A DNA stretch of 64,000 nt from Nitrospira sp. Ga0074138 (GCA_001464735.1 LNDU01000027.1:1-64000), one strand, 5' to 3'. Shown: positions 46,454 to 56,307, counted from the first letter of the stretch. Made by a program: numbers and translations. The notes: generated by a model not told the origin, from the sequence alone.

Positions 46454-47884
46454 ATGATGATGATTATGGAGCAAGAAAACATTCTCGTAGTCGACGACGA
46501 TGAGGGGTTGTTGCATTTATTGAAAATGCGGTTGTCCGCGATGGGGTTTGCCGTCACCCCGTGTACGACAGGGCAGGATGCCGTTGGTGAGGCGAAGAAA
46601 ACGATGTTTAACTTGGCGATTACCGATCTGCGCCTTCGAGGCGAGGATGGGCTGGAGGTGACCGAAGAGCTACTTCGAAGTCATCCCGGGCTTCCGGTCA
46701 TCATCCTGACGGCCCATGGGAGTATTCCCAATGCCGTCGAGGCGATGCAGCGGGGGGCGTTCGGGTATCTGACGAAGCCGTTTGATGATAAGGAGCTGAA
46801 AGCCACGATCGAGAAAGCACTCGCGCAACAGCGGATGAGCCGGGAGATTCAGCGGCTCAAGTCGCTGGTGAAGGAACTGTACGGACTCGAAAATGTCGTG
46901 GCGCGGAGTCCGGAGATGCAACGGCTTTTCCAGCAAATCGCACAGGTGGCCGAGTCGGATGCGACCATTTTGCTGTTTGGAGAAACCGGAACCGGCAAAG
47001 AGGTGATGGCTCGTGTCATCCATACGAACAGCCGGCGCGGGAAAGGTCCCTTCGTGGCACTCAACTGCGCCGCCATACCCGAAACGCTGTTCGAGAGCGA
47101 GCTGTTCGGACATGTGAAGGGCGCGTTCACGAGCGCTCATGGTGCGAAGCGAGGATTGTTTCAAATGGCCAACGGCGGCACGTTGTTTCTTGACGAGATC
47201 GGCGAGATGCCACTGTCCATGCAGGTCAAATTATTGCGCGCCGTGCAGGAGCGGGAGATTCGAGAGGTGGGGTCTGACAACTCGGTCAAAGTCGACGTTC
47301 GCATCATTGCAGCGACCAATAAAGACCTCAGCGAGGCGGTGAAAAACGGGACGTTCCGTAACGATCTCTACTATCGAATCTCAGTGGTTCCTCTGTTCAT
47401 CCCACCGCTGCGGGATCGCCGGGATGATATTCCGCTGCTGGCTCAACATTTCCTCAAACTCAGTGTGAAGCGGGCGAATAAAGAGGTCAAGGGATTCACA
47501 CCTGCAGCACTGCATCGATTGATGATCAATCCCTGGCCCGGCAATGTGCGCGAGTTGGAGAACGTGGTCGAGAAGGCCGTGGTGATGTCGCGGCAAGATA
47601 TGCTCACACCAGATTTGTTGCCGGCGGTCAGTGTGTCGGCTGAGTCACCACTCAAGCCACTGACGGAGGCCAAAGAAGAATTCGAGCGGACCTACTTGAA
47701 GACCGTCCTCCAATTGACGAGCGGAAATATCTCCCGTGCTGCCCAGTTTGCCGGCCGGTACCGAGCCGATTTTTATAAGATGCTGAGAAAATACGGCCTT
47801 CACCCGTCGACCACGAAAGGAAAGCCGGATTCCGAGATGGGCGAGCTGGAAGCCGAAACAAATTTGACCGAGGCGGAGCGATAG
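46454..47884 (+). CDS. Sigma-54-dependent response regulator, QseF/GlrR-like
   Basis: The 476-aa protein has a receiver domain (ILVVDDDEGLLHLLKMRL, Asp in AITDLRLRGEDG, Lys in LTKPFDDKE) and an AAA+ sigma-54 activator domain. The latter has Walker A LLFGETGTGKEVMARVIH, the GAFTSAHGAKRG loop (GAFTGA-type) and Walker B GGTLFLDEIGEM. A C-terminal HTH region near residues 425-450 is a possible Fis-type domain. It should activate RpoN promoters after phosphorylation by the upstream kinase. Confidence 0.92.
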   Translation: MMMIMEQENILVVDDDEGLLHLLKMRLSAMGFAVTPCTTGQDAVGEAKKTMFNLAITDLRLRGEDGLEVTEELLRSHPGLPVIILTAHGSIPNAVEAMQRGAFGYLTKPFDDKELKATIEKALAQQRMSREIQRLKSLVKELYGLENVVARSPEMQRLFQQIAQVAESDATILLFGETGTGKEVMARVIHTNSRRGKGPFVALNCAAIPETLFESELFGHVKGAFTSAHGAKRGLFQMANGGTLFLDEIGEMPLSMQVKLLRAVQEREIREVGSDNSVKVDVRIIAATNKDLSEAVKNGTFRNDLYYRISVVPLFIPPLRDRRDDIPLLAQHFLKLSVKRANKEVKGFTPAALHRLMINPWPGNVRELENVVEKAVVMSRQDMLTPDLLPAVSVSAESPLKPLTEAKEEFERTYLKTVLQLTSGNISRAAQFAGRYRADFYKMLRKYGLHPSTTKGKPDSEMGELEAETNLTEAER

Positions 47885-47926
47885 ATCTCACTCCTCCGGT
47901 CTGGGGTGATGCCTCAGTGGACCTGT

Positions 47927-47963
47927 AAAGGCCGCGTCTCAGGTGACGCGGCCTTTGTGTTTG
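47927..47963 (+). terminator. Intrinsic terminator after the kinase/regulator operon
   Basis: AAAGGCCGCGTC pairs perfectly with GACGCGGCCTTT (12 bp, 6-nt loop), followed by GTGTTT. It lies 43 bp beyond the response regulator stop. Confidence 0.9.
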
Positions 47964-48112
47964 AAACAGCGTTTAGCCTGTTGTGTTCGGCCCGCATCGT
48001 ATCTCGTACAAACGTGGCTCCCTGTGATACCTGGTGTCTTTCCCATTGCACGTGGAATCTTCGAGCGCCTAGGATATTCACGACTGGTTGCCGACCTCTT
48101 GAGAAAGGAGAG

Positions 48113-48709
48113 ATGCCTATGATGCGAGATGGGAAATCCATGATTATGCGGGCCGGAGCGTTGGTCGTGGTCGTCACCGTCGCCCTATTACCGTCGTTGG
48201 TTCTCGGCGAAGGAGGGGCGCGCCGTGACGTTGTACGTCAGGCCGCCGAAGTGGCGGCGGCTGAACATGCTGCGCCTTCGTCGCTCTCGAAGAATGCCAC
48301 CATTCTCAATCGAGACGGAGACATAGTTCGCATCGGGAACAATGGGTGGATGTGCTTGCCGGATGATCCCAATACGGCAGGAACGGACTCCATCTGCATG
48401 AACGAATCATGGCGGAATTTCATGGATGCGTTGAAGAACAAGAAAAAGCCCACCTACACTCAAGTCGGGGTTGCCTACATGCTTCAGGGCGATCGACCGG
48501 TGAGCAATACCGATCCGTACGCAACCGAACCGAAGCCGGGAGATGATTGGGTTGAGAAGCTTGACGCCCACATCATGGTTCTCGTGCCTGATCTAGACAC
48601 GTTGAAGAGCGTGCCGACGAACTCAAAAAATGGCGGCCCTTGGGTCATGTGGGCAGGAACTCCCTATGCGCATGTGATGATTCCCATCGAGAGTTACCCG
48701 TTGCCCTAG
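48113..48709 (+). CDS. Hypothetical exported protein
   Basis: Starting at 48113 (GAAAGGAGAG upstream) gives 198 residues with a signal peptide (AGALVVVVTVALLPSLVLGE). The mature domain has NGWMCLPDDPNTAGTDSICM and, later, NGGPWVMWAGTPYAHVMIP, beta-rich with two Cys. The frame upstream of 48113 overlaps the terminator and is not coding. The family is not recognised with confidence. Confidence 0.7.
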   Translation: MPMMRDGKSMIMRAGALVVVVTVALLPSLVLGEGGARRDVVRQAAEVAAAEHAAPSSLSKNATILNRDGDIVRIGNNGWMCLPDDPNTAGTDSICMNESWRNFMDALKNKKKPTYTQVGVAYMLQGDRPVSNTDPYATEPKPGDDWVEKLDAHIMVLVPDLDTLKSVPTNSKNGGPWVMWAGTPYAHVMIPIESYPLP

Positions 48710-48925
48710 CAAAGCGCCAGGATGGGGGACGGGAAAATATCTGTCATAACGGGATGGCTGTCAGATCGAAAGATGGGATTTATGGTGGGGCGCATCATGT
48801 CGCGCTAAACACGTGTACAGTGGGTTTCGGATGGGGATAGGGAATGAAGTTCACGAGTGATATTCATCCGGCGGCGTAATCGCGATAGTGCAATGAAGAG
48901 CTGCCAGCAAGGAGGAAGTGCGATA

Positions 48926-48971
48926 TGGAGCTGGCGAGAGGAATCGAACCTCCAACCTGCGGTTTACAAAT
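48926..48971 (-). repeat. Left att site: tRNA-Thr(UGU) 3' fragment
   Basis: On the minus strand the 46 bp read from ATTTGTAAACCGCAGG through the T arm (GGAGG-TTCGATT-CCTCT) to the acceptor end and CCA. The 5' half of a tRNA is absent on either side, so this is a displaced fragment, not a gene. It is identical to 57902-57947. Confidence 0.85.
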
Positions 48972-49353
48972 CAGTGATAGGGGGTTGCTCAAGTCTTTGA
49001 AGATTTGGGCAATCCCACCCTCCTGCAATCACCTAGCCCATTCCACTGTAGTTGGACTTCATGCCAATTCGTTTCACTTCAGCTCGTTCCGTCGCTCTCT
49101 CTAACACCCTAATAACACCTGAACCCTCGGCAGGATCGGCGCACCCCACCGGGTCTTTGGTTCAGGATCCATTTTGTCTTTGCGCCACCGAGATAAAAAG
49201 AGGATCCAGGAAGCGAGATTGGAATCCTCCGCAGATCCCTTGACTATAGTGCCTGATAGTCCTTCATCGTTTCAATCTCAATTACTTACAGATGATCAAG
49301 AGGTAGGCCAGAGACCGATGAAACCAGATCGGACACGATAATTCTGCCACAGT
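48972..49353. other. Left end of the integrative element, non-coding
   Basis: There is no supported gene. An imperfect hairpin (TTGCTCAAGTCT ... AGATTTGGGCAA, loop TTGA) lies near 48987-49013. The 22-bp segment at 49100-49121 is identical to 57837-57858 inside the integrase 3' end and encodes the same Leu-Ser-Asn-Thr-Leu-Ile-Thr-Pro. It could be a remnant of another integrase or a second copy of an arm-type binding site. Confidence 0.55.
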
Positions 49354-50244
49354 TTAGCCACAATGTTCTTTGCATTCGAGAAGTACCAGGGCAACGTTGC
49401 AGATGCTGAATAGAAGATATCTTATCTCATACTCGTCCGGACCCAGGCGACCATGGCCTCCTTCGTCACCCCGCTGTGCAGCTAGCTTGGTGATGGTCAC
49501 CTGGATTGTTCCATGCAGTTTAGGAAAATGTCTTCGAAGCTCTGATTCTTTGGTTAACTCAAGTTTTGGATCTGCTGAAAGCTGGCGAGCTAGTTCCTCC
49601 AATGCTTTGAAGGCATTTCCAAATATTGTGTTGGTATCAACACCCTTGAGTAGATCGTGGTATGCCTTGATTAGGTCTGCCGCCCTCTCTGGAAAATTTG
49701 CTTCGAGACGAGGCAATAGCCTGTCTAGTACTTCTTTCTGTAATAGAGGCTCTTCAAGTGGTAAGAGGGTAGGGGGATCTCCTTTGACGTTAAGTAATAC
49801 ACCTGTATCTGCTGTGAAACGCCTAATATCCCTAACTACAGAGGGGAGAGCGTTGTGCTTCTGATGAATGGGAAGGAGAACGAGAAACGATTGCAGGACC
49901 TCAAGACGACTGAGTATATGACGAAGGGGAGTATTGTTCGGATCTTCTTGCATCTCCTTGGCAATTTTCTCTGGAGAAAAGAACGCTCGAACTTGGCGAT
50001 AGGGATCATACGCTTCCTTTTTCGTGACAAAACAACCCAACGACTCGGCGGATAAGCGATCCAGGAAATGATGATGGTCCCGGATACCTGCTTCGTTGTG
50101 CTCGAAGAGGCTCGAAAGACGAGAACTCAACAAGGAAAAGAACTTTGTCCAGTCCCCCTTCTCAAAAACGACTTGGTAACGCAAGGACCACGGTACATGG
50201 TCTCCCCAGCGTTCATCATGCGTAGGGGCACGGTCATTAGACAT
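49354..50244 (-). CDS. Cargo protein of unknown function, possible HEPN/Abi-like C terminus
   Basis: Starting at 50244 (GGGAGG upstream) gives 297 residues, soluble and mostly helical. The C-terminal part (about residues 220-290) has LHGTIQVTITKLAAQRGDEG and GHGRLGPDEYEIRYLL; the GDEGGHGR segment recalls HEPN/Abi-type domains, but I cannot confirm it. No signal or membrane segment is seen. It lies 108 bp downstream of the pentapeptide-repeat membrane protein on the same strand and may form a two-gene unit with it. Confidence 0.6.
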   Translation of the reverse strand: MSNDRAPTHDERWGDHVPWSLRYQVVFEKGDWTKFFSLLSSRLSSLFEHNEAGIRDHHHFLDRLSAESLGCFVTKKEAYDPYRQVRAFFSPEKIAKEMQEDPNNTPLRHILSRLEVLQSFLVLLPIHQKHNALPSVVRDIRRFTADTGVLLNVKGDPPTLLPLEEPLLQKEVLDRLLPRLEANFPERAADLIKAYHDLLKGVDTNTIFGNAFKALEELARQLSADPKLELTKESELRRHFPKLHGTIQVTITKLAAQRGDEGGHGRLGPDEYEIRYLLFSICNVALVLLECKEHCG

Positions 50245-50352
50245 GTGCATCCTCCCGTGTGATGGCCGAGAAGGTACAGGACGCATGCAATACAAGGCAA
50301 GAGTGTGACGGAGAATTGCATATTCGCAGCCTCACTCCAAGAGGCTGTAATG

Positions 50353-52731
50353 CTAGCGATAATTAGTACTCTGTGGCTGAAGTGTGAATGAGAAGATAAG
50401 CGGGGGTGTGGATTCTGAGCTAGTCGACCGTCTCGAAACACTCGAAGAAAGAATAAACTTACGAAAGAAATCTTCAGCTGAACTCGTCAACCATAATGGT
50501 AGTGTCCCGATGGTTTTAGAGCGTTTTTGTTGCACTGAACATAACTGATCAGCGAGTCTCTCCAAAGTGTTAGCCACCTCTCTCATTCCGTACGGGTTGG
50601 TTGGGGAATTGAAAAGAAACTTATTGCTATCTTGTTGTTGGAGATCTAAACGTGAGAGCATTTCTTTACGAAGTTGAATGGCGATGCTTCTATATTGCTT
50701 ATCGTAAATGGCGATTTGCTCTTCCATGAATTTTTCGGACTGTTCGGATCTTTCCTTACGCTCAGCTTCATTGCTAGATCCAATATCAGAAAATTTATTC
50801 AATTGCTTCTCCGTGGCAGCGCTAACGATCCTTAATGTACTGGCAAGCGATAAGGCTGCTGCTTGCAAACTGCCTACACCCCAAGTTGAGTATGATGTCA
50901 CCTTTTGGGTCTCTGGTATGAAGTGTTCAAGTGGCCTCGTACAAGGCTGAGGTCTCCTAAGGCCGTCCGGTAGAGAGGTTCGTTCGCTTATACACGATTT
51001 ATCAAGCTGCTCTTGTGTCAGACCCCTAACGCCTGACAAATTCGCACCTTCAAGACGAACACCCTCAAGGTCGGCCCCCTTTAATTGGGCACCTTTAAAG
51101 GTACCGACATGCATATGGTGTCCCCTGTCACCACCCCACATAAAGTCAGTTGTTTCCACCCACATTAGATTGGCCGTTCCAAAATCTGCACATTGGAACT
51201 TTGCATCTTTCAGGTCGGCATCTTCTAGATTAGCCCCATTCAACCAAGCCATTTCACCATTCACTGATCGAAGTTTGGCTTTGTTTAGGTCAGTCTCTAA
51301 TAGGTAAGCACCCCTCAAGTTGGCCGACAGAAGATCTGCGTGTTGAAGCTTCGCCAGCATAAGATAGGCCCCAGAAAGGTTAGTAGCATTTAAATTGCTG
51401 CCACGTAGATCTGTCGTAAACAGGTTCGCACGTTGTACATCCGCATATCGCAAGTCCGCATTAACCAAGAATGAATCGGTGAGATTCGCGTATCTCAATA
51501 CTCGATTCCTCAACTGAACTCCTGTCACAGTTTCAAGTGTTTTCCCATCCCAATTTGATGGCCTTATCGACACTTCTGCATTTTCTAGATTGGGAAATGG
51601 ACTAAAGGTGACCAAGGCAAGAAGTTTAGGGGCAAATGTTTGGTACCAGAGCAACTCAGGAAACTGCTTTGGTAGATTGGCGCTGGAGGCCCCTTTATCT
51701 GGCTGTGTTTCTAACCCCATAATGAAGTGTTGATGGACTGCCCGAAAGCTACCGACAGACAGAAGGCCCAAGATAAGACCAACAGCACCGGATATGCCTA
51801 TAGAGATCCAAAGAGATGGATGCGTAATATCTAACGTGTTCCTACTAAGTGTCGTCCGAGCTAACATATAACAGTACGTGCCAAAACCCATAGCAGCCAT
51901 GATGATGACTATGTGAACACTGGTCATGTACCAAGATTGCAAGGGCAGATATTTAAGCCATATAAATGGAAGAGTGAAGATGGGTAACAGAGCCCACGCA
52001 AGTACAATGGAAGCAAGTGATTGCACCTTGGACAAAGGCGGTGGTTTTTGGTTTAGATGAAAAAGACACTTATAGAGCAGACCCGTAGGAAACCAGGGCG
52101 AAATCTTTTTATCTATTGATTGCCCATCTGGGAAAACCGCCGGTAGATTTGATAATCGTTCCCAGAGGCGTTGAAGCTGAATATGCAAGTAGCAATATGT
52201 GAGAAGGAGAAGAATCGGAGCAACGAAGTAGAACCCTCGGATTTGGATTTTTGTGCCGATAATAGGAAGCGGAGAAAAATACGAATTAGTAAAAAGGTTT
52301 GCATCTGAAGTTGTGGCAATTGTTAGCCACGTGTACAGACATCCAAGGATCAAGACTAAGAATGTCTTTCCGTTATGTTTGATTGACGCATCCACTTGTG
52401 ACAGGACATCGAGTTGGCCCGCATCGTTGGGTAACTTTGCCCCTGATAGATTTGCCCCTCCCAGATTGGATCCTTTAATGTTTTTGACTTTAGTGAGATT
52501 AGATTGTTGAAGATCTACATTTCTGAAGTTTGCACCATGGATATCCAGCTCTGCTAAGTCCACCTTCCTTAAATCAGGGAGAATCATTGGATTGTCTTGC
52601 CGCCAATTGTTCCAAGAACTCACGGAATTTTTTATCCGATCATGGCTTTGGTACATCTGCTGTGATGGTCGCACAAATCTAAATGCTTTGAGAAAACGGT
52701 AAATTAGCGACTCTTTTTCCTGTACCTTCAT
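50353..52731 (-). CDS. Pentapeptide-repeat membrane protein (cargo)
   Basis: The 792-aa protein begins with a short pentapeptide-repeat block (about residues 53-100, with A(N/D)LxG-type units such as GANLSGAKL). Five membrane segments follow between about 120 and 335 (for example TFLVLILGCLYTWLTIA, IVLAWALLPIFTLPFIW). A second, longer pentapeptide block spans about 405-570, and the C-terminal 200 residues are helical and charged. No enzymatic motif is seen. It is the largest cargo gene of the element. No ribosome binding site is obvious. Confidence 0.72.
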   Translation of the reverse strand: MKVQEKESLIYRFLKAFRFVRPSQQMYQSHDRIKNSVSSWNNWRQDNPMILPDLRKVDLAELDIHGANFRNVDLQQSNLTKVKNIKGSNLGGANLSGAKLPNDAGQLDVLSQVDASIKHNGKTFLVLILGCLYTWLTIATTSDANLFTNSYFSPLPIIGTKIQIRGFYFVAPILLLLTYCYLHIQLQRLWERLSNLPAVFPDGQSIDKKISPWFPTGLLYKCLFHLNQKPPPLSKVQSLASIVLAWALLPIFTLPFIWLKYLPLQSWYMTSVHIVIIMAAMGFGTYCYMLARTTLSRNTLDITHPSLWISIGISGAVGLILGLLSVGSFRAVHQHFIMGLETQPDKGASSANLPKQFPELLWYQTFAPKLLALVTFSPFPNLENAEVSIRPSNWDGKTLETVTGVQLRNRVLRYANLTDSFLVNADLRYADVQRANLFTTDLRGSNLNATNLSGAYLMLAKLQHADLLSANLRGAYLLETDLNKAKLRSVNGEMAWLNGANLEDADLKDAKFQCADFGTANLMWVETTDFMWGGDRGHHMHVGTFKGAQLKGADLEGVRLEGANLSGVRGLTQEQLDKSCISERTSLPDGLRRPQPCTRPLEHFIPETQKVTSYSTWGVGSLQAAALSLASTLRIVSAATEKQLNKFSDIGSSNEAERKERSEQSEKFMEEQIAIYDKQYRSIAIQLRKEMLSRLDLQQQDSNKFLFNSPTNPYGMREVANTLERLADQLCSVQQKRSKTIGTLPLWLTSSAEDFFRKFILSSSVSRRSTSSESTPPLIFSFTLQPQSTNYR

Positions 52732-53136
52732 GGGTAAGTGTTAATTGGTTGGCGAGACAAGCTATACCTTTCCGTATGCGCCCGCTAATCAATTCGCGTC
52801 TGAGTAGACTGGATACGGACTCCCCGTGGAGAAACGGTGGGGTATTGTAAGATTGTGTGTATTTAAGCGCAAGGAGGGGTAAGTAGGCATAGTACTTCCT
52901 CACTTATCCCATGTTGAGCTTTGGTGCTGACCCTATAACCATTGGTATCATGTATTTCAACCGCATTATACCAGACCAAGCCGCCCGACTCATTGCCCTG
53001 ATCCGCTCACTCATGAGGCGTTTAGAGACAAAAGGAAGGGTATGAAGCGTTTCGCACTGAAGAATACGCCTTAGCTCAATATGTACTCACTAACGTTGAA
53101 TCCAAGAATTCCAGGCATTACACTGGGTTTCCCAAA
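52732..53136. other. Intergenic region without a supported gene
   Basis: There is no complete gene. A short open frame on the plus strand around 52950-53040 (IIPDQAARLIALIRSLMRRL) may be a remnant of something larger. This region should hold the promoter of the pentapeptide-repeat gene. Confidence 0.4.
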
Positions 53137-53421
53137 ATGGTTCTTCCACATGTCAGGTTTGGAACTTCCACGTGGACCTATGAAGGGTGGAAGGGACAGG
53201 TCTATCTTAAAGACTACTTCAAGAGCACATTTACAAAAGAGTGACTGACTGAATACTGCCAATTTCTCTACAAAGGCTCTCCGCTGTTCCGTACCGTAGG
53301 CAATGACTCGGATTTCTACCGTCCCCAACTCCGGGCCTATCTCGATCAGATCCCGGCCAACTTTGATATCTGTTTCAAGGTATGGGAAGACATCACCATT
53401 AGAGTTCGAACGGCAAGTTAA
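53137..53421 (+). pseudogene. DUF72 family gene fragment
   Basis: The frame reads RFGTSTWTYEGWKGQVYLKD, a TGA at 53242-53244 where a Cys or Trp codon would fit, then LTEYCQFLYKGSPLFRTVGN and IPANFDICFKVWEDITI. This matches the N-terminal half of DUF72 proteins (TIM-barrel-like, unknown role), and the frame ends at 53421. The C-terminal half is absent, so it is a pseudogene with an internal stop and truncation. Confidence 0.75.
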
Positions 53422-54447
53422 AAGAGCGGAGGGTGGTGTCCAGCAGCTCACCTTTCCATTTTCTCGTTCCCACTCACACTGGAATAGCACCTGACGTCGA
53501 AGGGATGGGGGTGGGTTAAAAAATCGTCTCCAGGAATGGACGTTCCCACCCTTTCAAAAACGGAACCTATTCTTTCAACTTTCCTAGAAATATCACTTAT
53601 TCCAATCGCAATTGTTTACTTAAAACAGGGTAGGATACGTGATCACTGTGATAAATGCAGAATTCCTCAAAATCTGCCCCGTAATATTCGCCGAATGGTT
53701 AGTGGCACCCCTTGGTTTTGGATTTTCTTGGCAGAAGACCTCCACACTGTCACACCTTCTTTTCTCCGGCTGAAAATCGTCCACACTGGCATGGGCTACC
53801 TCCTCAGGGCTTGTCACACAACGACATCAACCGCTTTCCGTGCAAGTTCCCAAATTGATCTGCTGGGTTGATCCTCTCCTTGATGAAGAGAGGCATGGTG
53901 GGGAGAAACATGACCCGCCCAGAACGTACCGCTCGCGCAAGCATAGTAGATGGTTCAAATGGCGTGCGTGACGAATCGAGTCGCGCAGGTGGGAGCCCTT
54001 TGCAAGACCGTCATTCCCCTGGCCCTGTGAACGCGAATCGCAACGTCATGAGGCCCAACAGGTGCGGGCCACAATTCGGAACGTGTATGAGCCAAATGCG
54101 TGCGAATAGCGGCCACATTCTGAGACCGTGCGAGAGGGAACAAGTCACACAAGTGCATTGCCTAAAGGACTCTCGCCGTGCGGTGACGCAGCGAATTTAT
54201 CACGCTCGTTTTCTTATACGCTGAGAAATTTGATAACCCGGGCGTTTGGCTATTAGTTGCAAGGGTTTGCGCGTTTATCACGCGCTGATAAATTTTTAGC
54301 CGTGATAAATCCTAGGCGCTTGGCCTCTCGCAACCCTTGCGCCTCCAGGTACAAACGTACCCGCAAGCGCAAGCATTGTGAGGGGCGCAACGAAAATCCC
54401 CCGCACAAAAAGGTGAACGACCTATTGAAAAGGAAGGAAACATAATC
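53422..54447. other. Intergenic region with repeats ahead of the HTH/ATPase genes
   Basis: There is no gene I would support in about 1 kb; an open frame at 53536-53871 lacks a ribosome binding site and recognisable similarity. Between 54196 and 54309 the motif TTTATCACG occurs three times (54196 and 54274 on plus, 54301 on minus), and GCAAGGGTT-type arms at about 54258 and 54330 face each other. This could be an operator or an origin-like region for the genes that follow. Confidence 0.5.
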
Positions 54448-54732
54448 GTGATGGAAGATATTGAATCGCCTGTATCAACAGCTCCAGGCGAAGGCACTTC
54501 CGTGCTCATGTTGATTCCATTGCGAGAAGCAGCAAAGAGATTGGGTATGCAGGCTACAACGCTGAGGAAGTACCTCTCTCGGCATCGAAAGGCATTCCCT
54601 CCCATCTATCGAGTGGATCAAGGGTGTAAACGAAGACTGCGCTATATAACAAATCGGGACATCGAGGCGATCAGACAAACAGTATCACACGGTGTGATGC
54701 GCTTCTCTGATCCTCATTTCATAAGGACGTAA
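54448..54732 (+). CDS. Small helix-turn-helix protein
   Basis: The 94-aa product has a MerR/excisionase-like HTH (LREAAKRLGMQATTLRKYLS) followed by a basic recognition area and RYITNRDIEAIRQT. The start is GTG, with GGAAGG upstream. It ends 5 bp before the ATPase gene. It could be the regulator or loader of that ATPase. Confidence 0.7.
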   Translation: MMEDIESPVSTAPGEGTSVLMLIPLREAAKRLGMQATTLRKYLSRHRKAFPPIYRVDQGCKRRLRYITNRDIEAIRQTVSHGVMRFSDPHFIRT

Positions 54733-54737
54733 GAAGA

Positions 54738-56039
54738 ATGAGCGAATCCAGTAACCATATAACCGACCTCACCCCGCTCCCCCAGGCATCTGTCCCGCCC
54801 TCAAACTTGCCATCAATTGCAGAGGTACGGGACACGGTGCTCCACCATTTTCCTCACCTATGGCCTGGCGTGGAAGCTGGGTTATCAACATGCGCCACGC
54901 TACTACTTGCCGATAATGCCAATCCTACAGCATTGATTTACATGGGAGCACCAAGCACAGGGAAAACCACGATAGCCAAATTCTTCGAGACTGCTCAGGT
55001 GGGTAATAAACCTCTCTGTTACCGGTCCGATAAGTTCACTCCCGCATCGTTTCTCAGTCATTCAGCCAATGTGTCCAAAGCGGACTTGGAACAGGTCCAT
55101 CTCTTGCCGAAGCTCAGGCACCGAGTCTTGCTCACCCCAGAACTGGGTCCGATCTTCACCGGAAAGACCGATGATCTAAAGGACCGCTTTGCCACCATCA
55201 CCCGTGTCCTTGATGGTGAGGGATTGAGTACGGACAGCGGCACGCATGGACAAATTAATCTGGCAGGGGAGTATGTGTTTGCATGGCTGGGAGCTACCAC
55301 ACCGTTCTCAAAGAACGTCTGGCAGGTGATGGCACAATTAGGTTCCCGCTTGTTCTTTCTTGTCATGGAAGGGAACACCCAGCCGTCCAAAGTGGAACTA
55401 ATTCAGAGTCTGCTGGAGCCGGATAGTTATAAGGAACGGGTTGGTAAGTCTCAGGTTGCCGTTGGCAACTTCCTATCTCATCTGTTCACTTATTACGGCG
55501 GGCCTCAAGGCGTTGCTTGGAATAATACCAACGCTCCCCAAGTCGTTCTCGAACTCTTGGTGAACTGTGCCTCGCTGCTTGCAGTGATGCGGACTCCCTA
55601 TGGTCTGGACCCTGAACAGGATGCGAACGGGCCACAGAATGAAGGACCAACACGGGCCATGTCTGTGCTCTACAACCTGGCGCGAGGCCATGCGTTAATT
55701 CATGGTCGAACCCTCCTTCAATCTACCGATCTTCCCCTGATTGGAGCCGTGATGCTGTCGTCAATGCCGAAGCGTAGACGCGAAGTCATTCTTGGGTTTG
55801 TTCACCAGGGTGGAGGCACCCTCACCGTGCATGATTTGGCAGGCATAGCAGGGGTTTGCCCCAACACAGGCCAGACTATCATGCAGGAAATGGAATGGCT
55901 CAAACTCGTACAGTTTGATAAGCCAGGGCCTGGAGCTGCTTCATCCATTCGTCTTCTCCCCGAATGGGAGTGGATGGCTACAGGCCCATTCCGTCAACTT
56001 CTGCTTGAGGCCGAAGCCTGGCAGCACAACGGAGTATAA
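54738..56039 (+). CDS. Element-encoded P-loop ATPase
   Basis: The 433-aa protein has a Walker A motif in LIYMGAPSTGKTTIAKFFE near residue 80 and a likely Walker B in HRVLLTPELGPIF. The C-terminal part (about 345-410) reads as a winged helix (LTVHDLAGIAGVCPNTGQTI). It resembles the ATPases of small integrative elements and phage satellites, but I cannot assign it to helicases or primases; no primase motif is seen. It follows the HTH gene by 5 bp. Confidence 0.75.
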   Translation: MSESSNHITDLTPLPQASVPPSNLPSIAEVRDTVLHHFPHLWPGVEAGLSTCATLLLADNANPTALIYMGAPSTGKTTIAKFFETAQVGNKPLCYRSDKFTPASFLSHSANVSKADLEQVHLLPKLRHRVLLTPELGPIFTGKTDDLKDRFATITRVLDGEGLSTDSGTHGQINLAGEYVFAWLGATTPFSKNVWQVMAQLGSRLFFLVMEGNTQPSKVELIQSLLEPDSYKERVGKSQVAVGNFLSHLFTYYGGPQGVAWNNTNAPQVVLELLVNCASLLAVMRTPYGLDPEQDANGPQNEGPTRAMSVLYNLARGHALIHGRTLLQSTDLPLIGAVMLSSMPKRRREVILGFVHQGGGTLTVHDLAGIAGVCPNTGQTIMQEMEWLKLVQFDKPGPGAASSIRLLPEWEWMATGPFRQLLLEAEAWQHNGV

Positions 56040-56307
56040 AAGACACCTAGGTATGGAACCTCTCAAGAATTAGGACCTGTGTGCTCTGAAGCTGCATGAG
56101 TGAATGCTTGAAGGACTCAAGAATTAGGGGATGTGACTTGACCTCTCAACTCTCAATCTTTTTCAAATCTAGAAAGAAAGAGTGATAGAGAGTGTGAGTG
56201 AGCACACATCCCCTAGATGTTGAGAAGTTATCCATCAGCGGTAACAGGGGAGTACTATTCCCTCCAGCACATGAAGATCTGTTGGAGGTCATTGCAATGA
56301 GTGAGAG

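Noticed and set aside
48926..48971. A complete tRNA gene
   Set aside because: Only the anticodon-loop-to-CCA half is present; no D arm or 5' acceptor strand is found within 100 bp on either side, and the same holds at 57902.
53071..53490. 139-aa open frame on the minus strand
   Set aside because: The opposite strand spells a DUF72 protein fragment with good residue patterns, so this frame is its shadow.
53536..53871. 111-aa open frame on the plus strand
   Set aside because: It has no ribosome binding site, no recognisable domain and an unnatural composition.
54738..56039. Phage satellite replication primase
   Set aside because: There is a Walker A motif, but no primase or recognisable helicase motif set that would support calling it a primase.
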